A DNA stretch of 64,000 bases. Origin: Ottelia alismoides (taxonomy: Eukaryota > Streptophyta > Magnoliopsida > Alismatales > Hydrocharitaceae). The stretch spans positions 1 through 64,000 of the forward strand of contig JAZKJV010006937.1 of assembly GCA_037367405.1 (NCBI GenBank), read 5' to 3'. A program made the position numbers and the translations under genes. The notes beneath the pieces are model-generated. The model was not told the origin of the DNA. It made no database searches and worked only from the letters and a program-made list of their open reading frames with translations. This document shows positions 37,201 to 52,200 of this stretch, one piece after another (positions within the stretch are counted from its first letter, which is position 1; every line of letters starts with the position of its first letter).

Positions 37201-40200
37201 CTTGTTCAACAGTGTATGTTAGGCATATGTCGCATTTTACTACTTTTCCTGGTTTGTCTAGTGGTGATAGACAATTTATAGTATGCTCTTATGATGATCT
37301 CGATAGGAAGAGATCATCACACAATTATACGAGATATAGGATAGAAACATGCTTTGGATGGGATGTATATTCTTACTTCTAGAGATACTTGGGATATGGT
37401 AACTTGTTTCACTTGTGTCACATATGTTGCTTGTAAATGGGTTTTTATGACCAATCATGCTTTCGATGGCTCACATGACAAATTGAAGGCCATGTTAGTG
37501 ACGAGAGGTTTAAGCTAGACCGATGGGGTCAACTACTTTGAAACATTTTTTCTAGCTGCTAGAACGAGCTCTACTCATACGATCTTGTTTCTTGATGTTA
37601 ACTAGCTTGATGTAAAGATTTTTTTCGAACATCTCTTTTATATGTCTCAACTGCCATGATAAATCATCAAAGGGGAGTGTTTGTTGGCTCCGCAAATTTA
37701 TTTATGACCTACAGTATACTCTTAATGCTTGGTCGGGAGGGTCACTATTGAGATCAACTCTTTCGACTTTAGGGGTAGGGATGAAAACGGATCGGATACG
37801 GATTGGATATATCGATTTCCATATCCATATTCGTTTCATCTTTTTCGAATACGAATACGGATATGATTCGGATATGTATTAAGGAAACCATATCCTTAAA
37901 AATACGGATACTAATTCGAATAGGATATTTACTAATCCGAATACGGATCGAATAAAGAGCGGACCTGAATACGATTCAAATGAAGAACGAATCTAAAAAC
38001 GGATCTAATAAAGAGAGAATCTAAATGGAGACAGATATGGATATATTTGTTGCCATATTTTTACCCATTTCAAATATGGAAATAAATAAGAAATCAGACA
38101 TCTTGCAGATATCGAAAAGAACAAACAATTTACTTATCATAGCTTTTAATTCCCTGCTTGACTTTTTTAACGCATAATTTTGAAACATGTGGTTTAGATG
38201 ATGTGCATATTTTTTAATTCGAAATTTATTCCTCCATTACATCCCATCTCAATTTATTTGTTTAGTTGACACAGAAAATGACAATAACGACAACCTATTC
38301 AATGCATCTTACTGAAATAACATGAAATTGAAGCTTAAAGTCTTTTACAAAGAAATCTTTTTGAAATGTTATAGAAACGTAGTTGCAGAATAAAATTATA
38401 TCCATTCAAATTATAACTTACATCTAATAAAATCAACAAAAACATAATGCGATCCCTAAAAGTTAAATATGAACTGTTCGAATACAATTGGAAATACCCA
38501 ATTAATAAATAATAATAATAAATCAGCAGAAATAAAAACATATGATTATAATTGGAATGGGGGCACTCGTTTTAGAAACACTTCTCGTTTCCATTTTGAC
38601 AGAAGAAATACGAAATAAAATTATGCGTGGTATACCTGGAAGGAGAAGTGCAATCGAGCTTATCAAATAACTATCTTGAGCACAAACAACATCAATTGAC
38701 TACATCCTTTCTTAAGAGAACCAAATATTAATAAAAATTCATACCTAAAATGAAAATAACATGAGAAACACAAATCGAGTTAACACAACCAACACATGAA
38801 GCATCCATACCCAACTGGAGAACGTCAAAGAACATCAAGTCGTGATGGCGATGGGCGATGCTGGGTTGTTGCTGGCGAGGCGGAATGGCGAGACCACAAA
38901 GCTGCGAGTGCCTTCCGGTTGGGATGGGAAGCTGCTGCCGTTGGAGCCCGGCTACATCGATGATGCGGTGCTGGGCTTGGGAGGCGGAGCGACAAGGCCA
39001 CATGGTCGGAGGAGGGTTTCGGACATCCAGTGGGGACGAGATTGTGGGGAGTTGCTATGTTTTTTTATTCTGGCCAGGGTTAGGAATTAGGACTAAATAA
39101 AGCAGAGGAGCGGAGTCGTCTTTACTCATTAGACCCCTAGGACTTTTTATATTACTTTAAGTAATATATTAAAAATTTAATGTTGTATTCGGATATCTGA
39201 ATCCGGATATTTAAGCCATGATCATATCCGTATCCGTATTCGGAAAAATTTTACAACCCATTTCCATATTCGATCCGTATTCGAATCAACATCCGGATCT
39301 GGATATTCGTATTCGGTAATTTTGGAATTTGGTAAGCGGATATTCTGATGTATTCGTTTCAGTTTTCATCCCTATTTATACTGTTATTCTTGTTGTCTAT
39401 GCTGATGATACGGTTATCGTTAGTGATGACAATGCATGAATCCTAGAGTTTATGGCTTTCTACAAACGATGTTTGTTACTAAAGATATTGGAGTATTGCG
39501 GTATCTTCAAGGCATTGATGTGACTCACCATTCTTGGGGACTTTCTTTCAACGAAAGTACTATCTTGATATCCTTGAAGAAGCATGCTTACTTCGTTGTG
39601 TGCCATCGTCTATCCCAGTAGAGTCTCAACGCCATGCTAACACGAACGGCGTGTTATGTTAAGGCACCAAGAAGTATAGACGTTTAGTGGGAAAGTTTTA
39701 TTATCTTACTGTCACCGGGCCATACATCATATGTCGTGGGCAAAGCCAATCAATTCAGGGAAAATCCTAGATACAATCACTGACATGTTTTTCTTATTCC
39801 TTAGATACCTGAAGATTCATCTGGGGAAGGATTATTCTGTCCCAAAGAAACACAGTAATGTTATTTCTTACGTAGATGCAGATTATGCTTGCTCCCATGA
39901 AGATAGACGATCTTCCCTTGATTTTGCTATATTTGATGGAGGTAATCTCATTACATGGCATAGCAAGAAACATGGTGTAATTTTAGATTAGTACATAGCG
40001 AGAGTATAGAGCTATGGCTTAAGTCACCTGGGAAATTAACTAGGCTTGCATCATTTTTAAAGGAATTCAATATGTTAGTCAAAGCTCTTATTCCCCTTTA
40101 TTGTGATAATAAGTTTGCCACCCATATTGCATATAATTCATTTTTTTTAATGAATGGACCAAACTTACTATAAGTGGATTATTTTTTATTAGAACCGTAT

Positions 40201-43200
40201 TGCATATATTTCAATTTTCATGAATGGACCAAACTCATTTAAGTGTATTGTTATTTTATTAGAGATGCAGTTTGAGAAGGGAAGATAACTGCTCATATTT
40301 CTAAGAACATCAACTTGTCATATTTTTCACTAAAGCTTTACCAAAGAAGCACCTCTCGAGTATACCTCCGAGTTGGGCATGTTGATGGATATGCTCCAAC
40401 TTATCTTCTGCAGCTCTGCTTCCTTTTTTAGATCTTTAGACTATTCTCTTGAGATCATAGAGATTTCATAGAATATTATGAAATCTTTATTGCTCACCTT
40501 TGATTTCATCCATGTTTATGTATTTTTATTTAGACGTGTATATATCTATTAATTGAGAGGTAACACCTCAATAAATGATATATGGTCCATTCCATCCCAT
40601 TATTTTTCTACAAGATAAATAACATTTGAGAGGACGATAGAAGCTGTGCCACATCCTTCTTTTGAAAGAAAAAAAATCAGAGAGCGTATCAAAACTCCGA
40701 TTTTTCGTCCGCAGCTCCTCCATAATTTCAACTACATCCACATCCACCTACTTTCTGAATTCATTGGAGAAAAAATCGGAAGCCATACAACCACATAGAG
40801 CCTTCCACATTCATATCAAAGAGCAACATGTATCTTACCACTACTTGGATGCATGCACCTCAGACAACCGGGGCATATTTCTGTCCTAGCCACCTTGCAC
40901 CGCTCGTGCGATTTTGCATGGTCGCCTCACAGAAGTGACCGACTACAACATTCTTGACGGAACGCTCACCCTTTGGCCATGTCTTACGAGAGCGATGCCT
41001 CCACTCCCAATCCCTCCTTTTGGCCTTTTCCATCATATCCTTTCGCTGATCCTTCAACCACACCCCTCTATTTCTCATTAATGTCATTTCATGGACTTTG
41101 TAGAAGTATTGTTAGTTTCACTTTGGCGCTTATGCTCGTACTGTAAGCTTTTATGCGCAATTCATTTTTTGTAAATATCAGTAACAGATGCTGGTACAAT
41201 GTCTTGCCAATGGGCTTGAAATATAGGTTGAATGGTCATTTAGTTGCTTGTTTTCAGCCCATCCTTGTAGCCACTGATTTCTTCTGTTAAAGCTCTTGGA
41301 TAAATCTTGTTTCCTGTTTGTCAATAGGGATTTGGTAATTGTGTGGTCTGTGTAGCCTGACTTCAAAGGACATATGTAAAGTGGGTATCTGCAACCTCCA
41401 CCCACTGCTTTCATAATTCCAACAGGGTTGGGTCTCTGTGGAATTGCCGTCAGTTACGTCTTTTATTATTGCCCATTTGTTGGGAAGGATTTGTGCTTCT
41501 AATTAGACGTGAATGAAGGGGTGGTTTTAAGATAAGAAGTGCCATAAACTGTTTAAAACAAGAAATATTTTGTTCTCTTTGTCTGCAACTTCATCTCGGG
41601 CATGTTTGCTCGGCGATCATCAACTCTATAGCCGTTCAACATCTTGAATACTTTTTATTATATTCACAACTTATTTGCTACAGTGATCACATTGTGTAAG
41701 AGTAACTAGAAAACCGACTTGCCAGCTCTGAGAGAGGTGTCCTTTGGGAGGGTGGTGAGTGACTTGTGGCTCAGGAAGAGAGACACGGGAGAGAGCTATT
41801 TCTGCTAGAATGACATAAATATAGTTATTGCTTTGTCAGAGAGAACATAACGTGGAGTAGTCGATGAGTGATTTAGGTGGATTGGACACTATTGAATCGC
41901 CAATTCCATGTTTGTTGGAATTTCTTTTCTGCTGGATATCTATCTTAACATTAATTTGATTTTGTGGTACCAAGTCAACGAAAACAATTGAAAATGGAAA
42001 TCAATTCAAGTCAATGAAGTAATTATTGCATGGAAAATTAGCGTGGAAACATGAGTCAACATCTTGTGATATCCGCGTGGTGTGTCACAAGTTTGGGCAT
42101 CATAAATGTAACATGAAAAGCATTGTTGAGGCACATGACCTGTGTCTAGCCATGTTAAACACACGTACTCCAAGGTTTTGAAGTGTCCCACGTACTGTTT
42201 GTCTCAAAGGCTCATGTCAACTGTAGTCTCTTCACATTCACTCTCTCTGGATTTAACAAGAATATTTTTCTGCCTTTTATTTTTTATTTGTACAATATGT
42301 TTTTAGCAGCACAGTTACTTGAATTGAACTTGACTCTACGAGCATAAAGTGACTGGAGAGTTTGGCCAATACAGGTGGTTTCCGAGATCATTGAAACTTG
42401 CCGTGCCCATGATTTTACAGATATCATACTGGTCCATGAACACCGTGGTAAGCCAGATGGTTTGATTGTTTGTCATTTGCCGTATGGCCCAACTGCATAC
42501 TTTGGACTTTCCAACGTGGTATGTAATTTGAATATTTTAACCCAACTTTAGCTCCCTTCTGTAGAGTTACTGTTTTATTTTTTTATGAAGGTGACAAGGC
42601 ATGATATCAAAGATAAGAAGGCAATGGGAACTGTTTCCGAGGCCTATCCACGGTTGATTCTTCATAACTTTTCTAGTAAGGTAAATCTTAATTTTTTTTT
42701 CAAGGAAGGTATTTCGACAGCTTCTACTTTGAGACATGAAATTACTGTCGGTATCATGTACATTTAACTTTCTTCTTCGAAAAAAAAACTAAAAAGCATT
42801 CAGTTTTGTTTATGGGATTTCTTCGAGGTAAGAATATCAGTACCGCTTTTAAAAGGTGAATATAATTAGTATGTTATAGGGTTGCAATTCATTTTTTTCG
42901 CATTCACTGTATGAATTGACACCAAATTATATAATCCAATAGTTTTCAATAATTTAAAGATCGTATATATTACATAAAGTTCACAAGGAAAAAGATAGAT
43001 CACGGATCATCTTCCTTTTATTGCAAGTGGGAGGATAACAAATTACGGATGTTGTTTGAAGGCTCGAGGAATCTTGTCTGAATTTTGGGACTAAATTTTG
43101 AAGGTCCAAAATATAGGAAAACTTATTGAAGAAATCACACCCATAAGAAGGAAAGCTAATATACAAACACTATATCAGTAAAATTGCATCAAGGGCCCTA

Positions 43201-46200
43201 TTTTTGAAGCCAAGTGATGCTTAACCGAGATGAGTTGCAATCCAAAGACGCCACATAACTAGATTTTCATATTGTCTCATTAGGAAAAACAACTCTACGA
43301 TGAAAACAAGTGGCAGATATCATGAACCATGTTATCCACTTAGCAATTATGTCAAAAACATTTAAATTATACCCTTAAACATACAAATCGACAAATATCA
43401 TTGAAAACATTACACGCAAACTTATTTTTAAGGAGGGGTCACAGAATGAGCTATGTACTATACCGAGAAGTACAAACAAGATAGAATTCAAGGGGAGTTT
43501 ATGTGCTACTCTCATACAAACATATTCATATGCTCGAATAGAAATAGAACCCTCCATAAAAAAATCTCGTAAAAAGGTATAGTATGGCAGGGGGGTGTGC
43601 ATACGTCGATTCTTTAGCTTGGGTTTGATGGTTAGAATTCAAGGGAATATTAACAGATTCATTCTTTGATTGGATGAAATTTATTAAAAAGGCATTTACA
43701 ATTGTATATCTTTTCTTTTGATGTTCTTATTTTTATAATTTCATCATATATTATAGTGATATATATCATTGTTGGTTAAAATATATATAATTTCATTAGT
43801 ATACATTTTATTGTAGTTTTTATAGATATTTATCTTGTAAACTGTGGATTACGTCTCAACGGCCTCAAGGCTACGCTTTGCCCCGATTCTAGGGAAAACG
43901 CCTTGTTCCGTTTTTAGTTTTTTCAAACCTTGTGTACATATCACTGCAATCAATATTGATTGTTGGCCCAAGATCATTACTTGCAAGCAGGATGTCGACT
44001 TAAATAAAAAAATCTGGACTGACTCCCACTGACCTTAAGATATATACACCGATCAACAGTGTTTTCCTTGAAATCGAAGAACGTGATCACTTGATTAAAT
44101 TTTATATTTTTTGTGCCAAGATCAAAAGTCGGGAGGGATGGATTTCTTGAGAAGGGCCATAATAGATTGATTTCTTTAACTTGCAAACGAGGTTTTCTAC
44201 CTTTGAGAAACCTTAAGGTACCACAAACATACATCAAGAGATACCTCATCAGATATGTTAAGAGGTATTTAAAGAGCATCCTCATCAAGAAAGCAATGCC
44301 TCCCCAACCTCAGGTAAAAGAGCATGTACTAGATAGAGAGGCTTTTTCGTGTTGTAGCCCTACCTAACCCTATTCCTTGCTTCAATTAATGTCATAAGAT
44401 GATAGTTAGTAGTCATCCTCACGTGAAAGAAGGCTACAACTTAGAGATATATTGTTGGTCATGTCTTTATTAATATATATATATATAATTGTTGACTATA
44501 TATATTATTTGCCTACTTTCATACTTTCTATAATCGACAGCTATTTCCAGTCGACAAAGAGACTTACCAGTTACGGGGTTGATTGCTAAGAGGAATTGGA
44601 AATGAACGTATAAATTCTTACAATAACAACTTAGAGATATAATGGAGGTGTATCTAGCATATCATCTTTGTATTTTTTTGAAGCGAAAATGGCTTCCACC
44701 ATATTGGTGTGTGCCCAAAAACTTCACCATTAATCACATAAATCATTAGTAAAGTGGTATTTGGTCGGATCACTGTTACGACTTCCGACTCTCATCTAAT
44801 TCCCTTGCATGTGCTACCATGTTTTTAACGCAAAATCTATCTTGGCTGAACACCACCCCATTTCTTGTTAACCAGATCATCCAAACTATAGGCACACACC
44901 CCAAGCTCTCTCTCTCTCTCTCTTTGTATCAGTCCAATTTGGCCCAATGGAATCCTACAAGCCAGATACACCAACAAGGCAAATTGTTTTTTTTCCAAAC
45001 ATGCCACATGCCTTCACGAAGCTCCCGCATTTGAAGAAAAGGTGATCCGCCTTTTTACTACCACATGACATCGATAACGAGTGTGGTCAACTGTCCGAAC
45101 ACATCGAGCTAGTTTGTCACTAGTGACCAATCTCCCTCTTCTGAACAACCACATAAAGATCTTTATACGCATGGAACTTTCTATTTCTATATGTTTATGC
45201 AGTCTGCAACGCGCCCGTTGGGGTCGAAAATCATTGGGCCCTTTAACATCTTGTATGCCTTGCGAATAGAGAAGCTCCCATCGCACGGTTCCTACTATCG
45301 CGGCTATTCGTAAGCCCATTCGCACTATCAAGCTCTGTAATCATCACCAAAAGCTCCTCCAACTGTTGATCGGTATGTTCCGGTCTAAAGCATGGGAAAA
45401 AGGAATGCGTGTCCCACGCATCTGCCCTTGAGCAATTCGATTCAGTAGCCAATGTCATATGGCGCAGAAATCTAGGGCCCAATACCCCATTCTCGCTGCA
45501 GTCGGTAGTCTGAAATCTAAAGTCGGTACCGTTCCCCACAATCGGTATCAGAAAGTGGTGAACTTCCTGTATGACTCTGCGTATACCACGTCGAAAATAG
45601 GAAGGGTTGTGTCCCATGTCCCCAAGACCAGAGAGAACCAGTGCTATAGATCCTTCTGAGTAGCATGCACACGCAGCACACCAAGTTGTCACAATCGCCC
45701 CAAGTATGAACGACCCACTTACTGAGCAAGGCCTTGTTCATCTCCTCCAAACTACGGGCACCAAGGCCACCATCCTCCTCCGAGCACGAAACAATCTTCC
45801 AATCCACTAATGGCAGCCCGCTTGACCGCCAACATGACGACCAAAAAACGCCTCAAAAAGAAAATGTTGAGCTATTTCACAAACGTGCTTCCTTTTTGCA
45901 TAATACATTATCTTTTAATTACACTTTATATTATGTAAAAAGAAATCAAAAATCAAACAATCATGCAAATGAACTTGACAAGTTATAGTTTTGAAAGAAC
46001 ATAATAATCACAAATGTGAATAATAGAAGATGCTTTAAATTAGATTAGAAACAAATTTTCTAAGTGAACTAAAGATAATCAATATTGATTAGAGTATATC
46101 ATAAATTTTAGATTCTGCATCATTATATTACTAACACTCTCAATAGTTTCAATTATTAGTATATTAATTTATTAAATATTAATATAGTAACATGTACAAT

Positions 46201-49200
46201 ATATGTATGCAATCTTTCTTTGATCAGTTTTAGAATTGTTTCATTTTTATTGTCAAAAGAGGGAAGGAGGGATCTCACTATGAGGGGTCTATGGGGAGCA
46301 AGTGCGATCACCATTCGGGGATGTGAGTATAGTGCCCCCGACCCCAAAACGAAATACGTAATCATCTTATTTTTGGAGTAGTTACATAAGCAACTTCTCA
46401 AACAAATCTACCATTAAAAATAAAAAATGATGATAGCAAGCAAAACAAGCCCAATATCGGTGGTATTGGTCAATATCGATCGATATCAGGGAAATAATAC
46501 ATTGCAAAATGCAAATATTCAATTTTGACTGATTCAGGTCGTACAGTGATATATCGCCAATATCTCGCGCCTGGAAATCGATATATTATGTGAATATTGA
46601 AACCCCTTCTTCGTCAATTCCGATATATCGGTGATATATATCTTCAATATATGTGATATTCACTGATATATCGTGATATTTCAAACACCGGTATCTAGTG
46701 TGTATGCCACATAACAATACGCTCAACAAACTTTTTCTCCAAAAAAACATGCATGTGTGGCGTGATTTTATGATCTTTTTGATCGATCTTTTAAATAGGG
46801 AACATAACTTTCGGAATCACAATTCTATGTGATTCGAAAAGTTAGTGAAGATGCCTGGTATATTTGATGCAAAAAGAGTGTTTTTAAGTAGAACTAAATT
46901 CTAATTCATCACAGTTATCGAGTATGTGTATCAAAGAGCATTGGTTTTGCAGTTCCAATTTACATTTTTCTGCTTTATTTAGAACTCCTAATTATTTGGT
47001 ATACACGGAAATGAGGAAACAGTTTAGAAGAAGGGAACGCCACTCTACTGGTAGTTTTGCTCCCTGGATCTTGCTTTGGACCCTGGAGATGATTGTGAGG
47101 CTGAGACAGATGAATCCATATTTGGTTATGTATTGCTCGATTCCTTGTGGCAGTTTTAAGCTTCAACTATCCTTAGGAGCAATTATGATGCAACTTAAAA
47201 TATTGTCTTTTATGAGATATCACGCATGTGCTTCCTTTTTGCATAATATTACGTTTGACAGGGATAATTTAACTACATGTGGTATCTCCTGGCTTTCTTC
47301 AACGATGGCATCAAACCATCTAAATTCGTAAAAAAAGTAAAATTGCTTAACTAGCTATTTTCGATCATCTGTGATATGATTAGCTTTGGTAACCGAGCTT
47401 TCTGTACACTTGTTCTTTGACAGCTACTTTTGTTGCTGAGGATTGACCTTGTCCTCTTTATGTTTATGCCAGCTTGGGATTTTTTTTTGAAGCCTGGCGG
47501 CTTGGGAATTGGGAGCACAAATAAGTATTAGAGTACCATATATTCTTCGTATAGGTTTAAGGACCCTAAGATGATCTGGTATTTTCTGCAGTTTGTGTAC
47601 ATCTAATCTCCTTCGATATATACTTTTTCTTTTGCCCTTGTAACATTCGTATTTTTATTTTCTCCCGATTATACTTTTGTCTTGCTAACTGATGCGTGAT
47701 GGTTAATTATGGTTGATTGCAGCTTGGTGAAAGAACATCAAATATATTGAAGCATCTCTTTCCAGTCCCAAAGCCCGATTCAAAACGGATAATGTCTTTT
47801 ATCAATCAGTCTGATAGTATTGTTTTCAGGTAAACACCCCTTATTATGATATATTATTAAAAAAATCCTCTATTTGAACCCTACGTTAACTCATCTAGCC
47901 ATACATATGAAAGAAAATGAACATGCTTTGTGGTGTATATTTTCTTGACATGCAATACATTCCCCTAGTGAGCACACAAATATATAGAGATGAATTATAA
48001 AAGAAATGGCGTTCAGAAAATAATTCGGAAAATGGATAATTGTTAGCATGACCCTTAATTGATTTTTGAGGCTAGTTCAGTAGCTATGTCTGCTTGCTAA
48101 AAATTAGGTCTCTACCCTCTGTTTTCCAACGTTGTCTAGGTCTTGAGCTTATTATTTAAATATGGCACTGTCTCCAGTAGTGCTGGTTTATTTACATTAA
48201 CTTCTTTGCTATCGAGTAACTCTAAATGCCTCTTAAGCTATTAGGTTTTTCTATGGGGCCATAAGTGGAAACATGAGTAAAGAAGCGCTTTGAAATCATG
48301 TCTATCCATTTTAAGGAGTTGTCTAGGTGTTCACCTCATTATTGTCTAGGGGTAAAATTGTCAAATCCACCCCTCCTGCCAGATAGACCAAAGTAGAGCT
48401 CAAGGCACACCCCTCAAGACGAGCTGACTACTTAATACCAAACATGATTAAGACTCCAACAGCTACTACAATGTAATAGCTGATCATTTAGACTCGAGAT
48501 TAACCAAGCATCCAGTTTCAAAAGTCGAACACTCAACATTGAACAAGGTGGATGTTCCATTAACTGGCAATCCTTAACAATGGAACGCTTACTTGCAAGT
48601 ACCAAGTGACCAACGACATACAGGAACAACATGCAAGTTCAACCACGGTGTTAACACATTGACGTCTCATCTATCGTGCTATCTGTCCAACTATTATGAT
48701 GGTTCAAGGATCTCGAAGACACCAATAAATATGATCTAGTTAATCTATGAAAGGTTGAGGATTGCTCGTTCACATTAGCGAAGTCCACAACCTTAACAGT
48801 TGACAAGTAAACAACTCTATGATTGCTTGGCCACGTTATCAAAGGTTTCAGTTTTCAAAATTTTTTAATCAAATGTCACGATTTCCTTCTTTGAATATCA
48901 ACATAAAAACTCAAGATTGCTTAGATATGAAAACAAAATCTCCAACGGTTCCCTTCATTGTTGGAAAAAAACACCATAAATGTTTGTAAATAAAATGAGA
49001 ATCTCCCTAAAGAAAAAAGAGTCCGGCTAAAAATTACTGTAATCTAGAAATGTCTGGCAGTCGATCGAGGATAACCTTCTTCTTAATAGAGGGATTATTA
49101 GGAACTGTTTAGATCTCCGCGAGGGTTGATGCTTCCTACTCAGCAATCATAACAGTTGAGATTCACCCAATGTTCTCGGTTAAGAGGTTACCGACGTCCA

Positions 49201-52200
49201 TGTCATCATTAAGCATACTGGACACCAAGGCCTTAAATTTCGTATTTCAATTTAGTATTGCCAGGTCAGGAAAGAGAAATTTCAGCCATTTTTTTTGAAA
49301 TCTATCTAAAATCATTGAATATATTAAAATCAATCTAAACTTGATTTACTTTCCAAAAAATGAGGTGCCTTGTTCACGTCATTATTGTCTAGGGGTAAAA
49401 TTGTCAAATCCACCCCTCTCGCCAGATAGACCAAAGTAGAGCTCAAGGCACACCCCTCAAAATGAGCTGACTACTTAACACCAAACATGATTAAGACTCC
49501 AACAGCTACTACAATGTAATAGCTGATCATTTAGACTCGAGAGTAACCAAGCATCCCAGTTTCAAAAGTCGAACACTCAACATTGAACAAGGTGGATGTT
49601 CCATTAACTGGCAATCCTTAACAATGGAACGCTTACTTGCAAGTACCAAGTGACCAACGACATGCAAGTTCAACCACGATGTTTTTTAAGTTCCTAAATC
49701 AATAAATAAAATAGAAATACACATTTTTCATAAAATAGAGGTGCAAATATATGTTTTGAAGTAGTAGTATCGTTATAATCACAATACATGTTGATATGTG
49801 GTAGCAACATGCTACCTAGAGCAGGTGTGGATTTTGAATTGAAAAAAATGCCATAAGAGTCACTTCTTCAACAAGTGTGATGCAACATATGCAATAACTA
49901 CTAACCGAAATCTTTATATCAAATAAAAGAAAGAAAAAAAAATAAAACTCTCTAGTTAAAGCTTTTTCTAACTGATTTGGTTGGATTTAAACCTAAAATT
50001 TCAGAACTAATTAAGAAACTTTTTCAAATAATATAATGCTCTCCAAGAACTCAACTCATCGGTGGAGACATGGGTGAAAGTTCATTGATATATGCAAATT
50101 TCAATGAAAGCAAAGAGTAGATTTACCTTCGCCCAAACAACATGTGATTTCGATAAAAATTTGTTGACATTTCATCGAATTTTAGTCAAATCATGGAAAA
50201 TGAAATAAGGTAGGATTTTGATTTTAACGACATGGAGAAATAGAATTTTCAGTGAAATTCGAATGAAATATTTAGAAATTTGAGGGTATGTCAAGGTTCG
50301 AGATAATAATTTCATATTGATCAACCCGAAAAAGGATATATCGGGATTTTGAAGGAACGATATATCGGGATATATTGACGATATCTTTGAAAATCTCTGA
50401 AATGGCTCGAAAATTTTATTTTATTGCAAATTAAGATTATTCTATTTCTCAAATCAATAAATGATATTCAAGTACACAATTATATGCAAGAGTTAGGTGT
50501 ATTTAGCACATCGGTACACATTATATTACACATCTTACATACCGTCGCTACCAATGCTGAGTCTGTTGACGGCTATGAGGTATTAGAATAGAATGATGAA
50601 ATTTTAACAATAGTAACTTTTAAGCATAAATGTATATTTGGCTCATTGACATTATGTTACATCACATACTATACATGAACAAAATGCGGAGCTATATTAG
50701 AAATTGAACAAACTAGCAATTGAGCATAATAGATAATTTTAAAGAACATCATTCACAGTGATCATAATTTTAAATGAAAGGGGATGAAATTAATGAAAAT
50801 CAGAAAAAAAAACTTGTGATATATTGTTGTTATGTCGTGATATTTTTAACACTGGTATTATTAGTTGGATTGAAATGAAATATATTAGGGATATAGAGTT
50901 ATTGACTTCTGGGATACTGCTTTGTTGTGGCTTTCTTAGGCATCGTCGTGGGCAGCTCCACCTGGAGTTAGGGCTGGAGTTTGAGTTGGTCCTCCGCCTG
51001 GAGCTAGGGCTAGAGTTGGTCCTTCGCTTATTGTTGTTCCAGTTGGACCTCTGCCTGGAGCTGGACTGCTACGGGCATCGTGAGTTGTTGCCATTGTTGC
51101 TGCTCAGCTTGGACTTCTACCTATTCCTTTGTCTAGAGCTTGAACATGGTCACATGGCTTTGCGCTGGATCTTGGGTTTTCCATTTTCGATGTTGGTGCT
51201 TCGCTTGGGGGCTATTGGTCTTGATTTTGCATTCCATCACATGTGGGTCCATCACTGACAGATGTGACTGTTGCTCCGGGCACCTTCTAGTCCTTGCTAG
51301 TGGGCGGATTTCGGGGCTCTATTGGTTGTATGTGCTGCTGAGCTGTTAAAATGAGGCATCATTGGATCTTCGGGCCTTAGTTGGATGGAGTCAGGCGCTT
51401 TGGCTTGGGGGTCTAGATGGTGGTAGGATTGGAGATCAGTTAGCTTCAGGTGTTGTTCGTGGATCGAATGTTGTTGGTGGGCATTTGGTTGTGGACGAGG
51501 ATGGTTGCAAGGTTGTGCGGTGCTGCAGGCCCTGCTGTTCGACTCCGGATTGGAACTTGGGTGCTTTAAGTGGTATTTGCTGACATCGACGTCGGGATTG
51601 TCAGATTCGTAGGGTCTGGACGCCTCGTGCAACCCTTGGCTCGAGGTCGTGGGGTTTGCGGTACGACATCAATGACATCAATCTATTTTTGAAGACGTAG
51701 ATGGATCATTGGGCCAGTTGCACCCGTATATTATTGCTTTAGGTTCTGATTGTGACTTGTTGGAACGAATTGGCAGATATTTTGGGTGCTTCTTTGTTGA
51801 TCACTTTTTGGTGGTTGTTGTTCCCTTGGGACCGACGTAAGTTTGTATGCGTGGGCTCTCTGCCTAGCACGAGAGAATTATCTTGGCAGCCGATGCAGTT
51901 GTCTTTGATGTTTGTTGTCGTTCACTTTTTCATTATGGGGTTCTGGCTCGGGAGCTCAATAGGATGTTGCACATTTTCGGTATGTCGTTCACCTCGCACC
52001 GCATTGATTGTTTCTAGAGTGCGTTGGCTGGAGTTGCAAAGGTGGTTGCTCTCGTCTCGAATGGATTTTGCCTGGGAGAGGGTATCGATGCTGTGATTAT
52101 GGCGGAAGGGTGCACATCTGTATGGATGTTTGAGGTTGTGTATGTGGTCGTGCCACCTTCTGTTTGTTGTTGGAGGGTTTGCCATCGCCATGTGACAATG

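Noticed and set aside
50824..51258. Leucine-rich 144-residue open frame as a membrane protein
   Set aside because: The leucines come from a short ctggag-type minisatellite in the 5' part of a LINE, with no proper start context.
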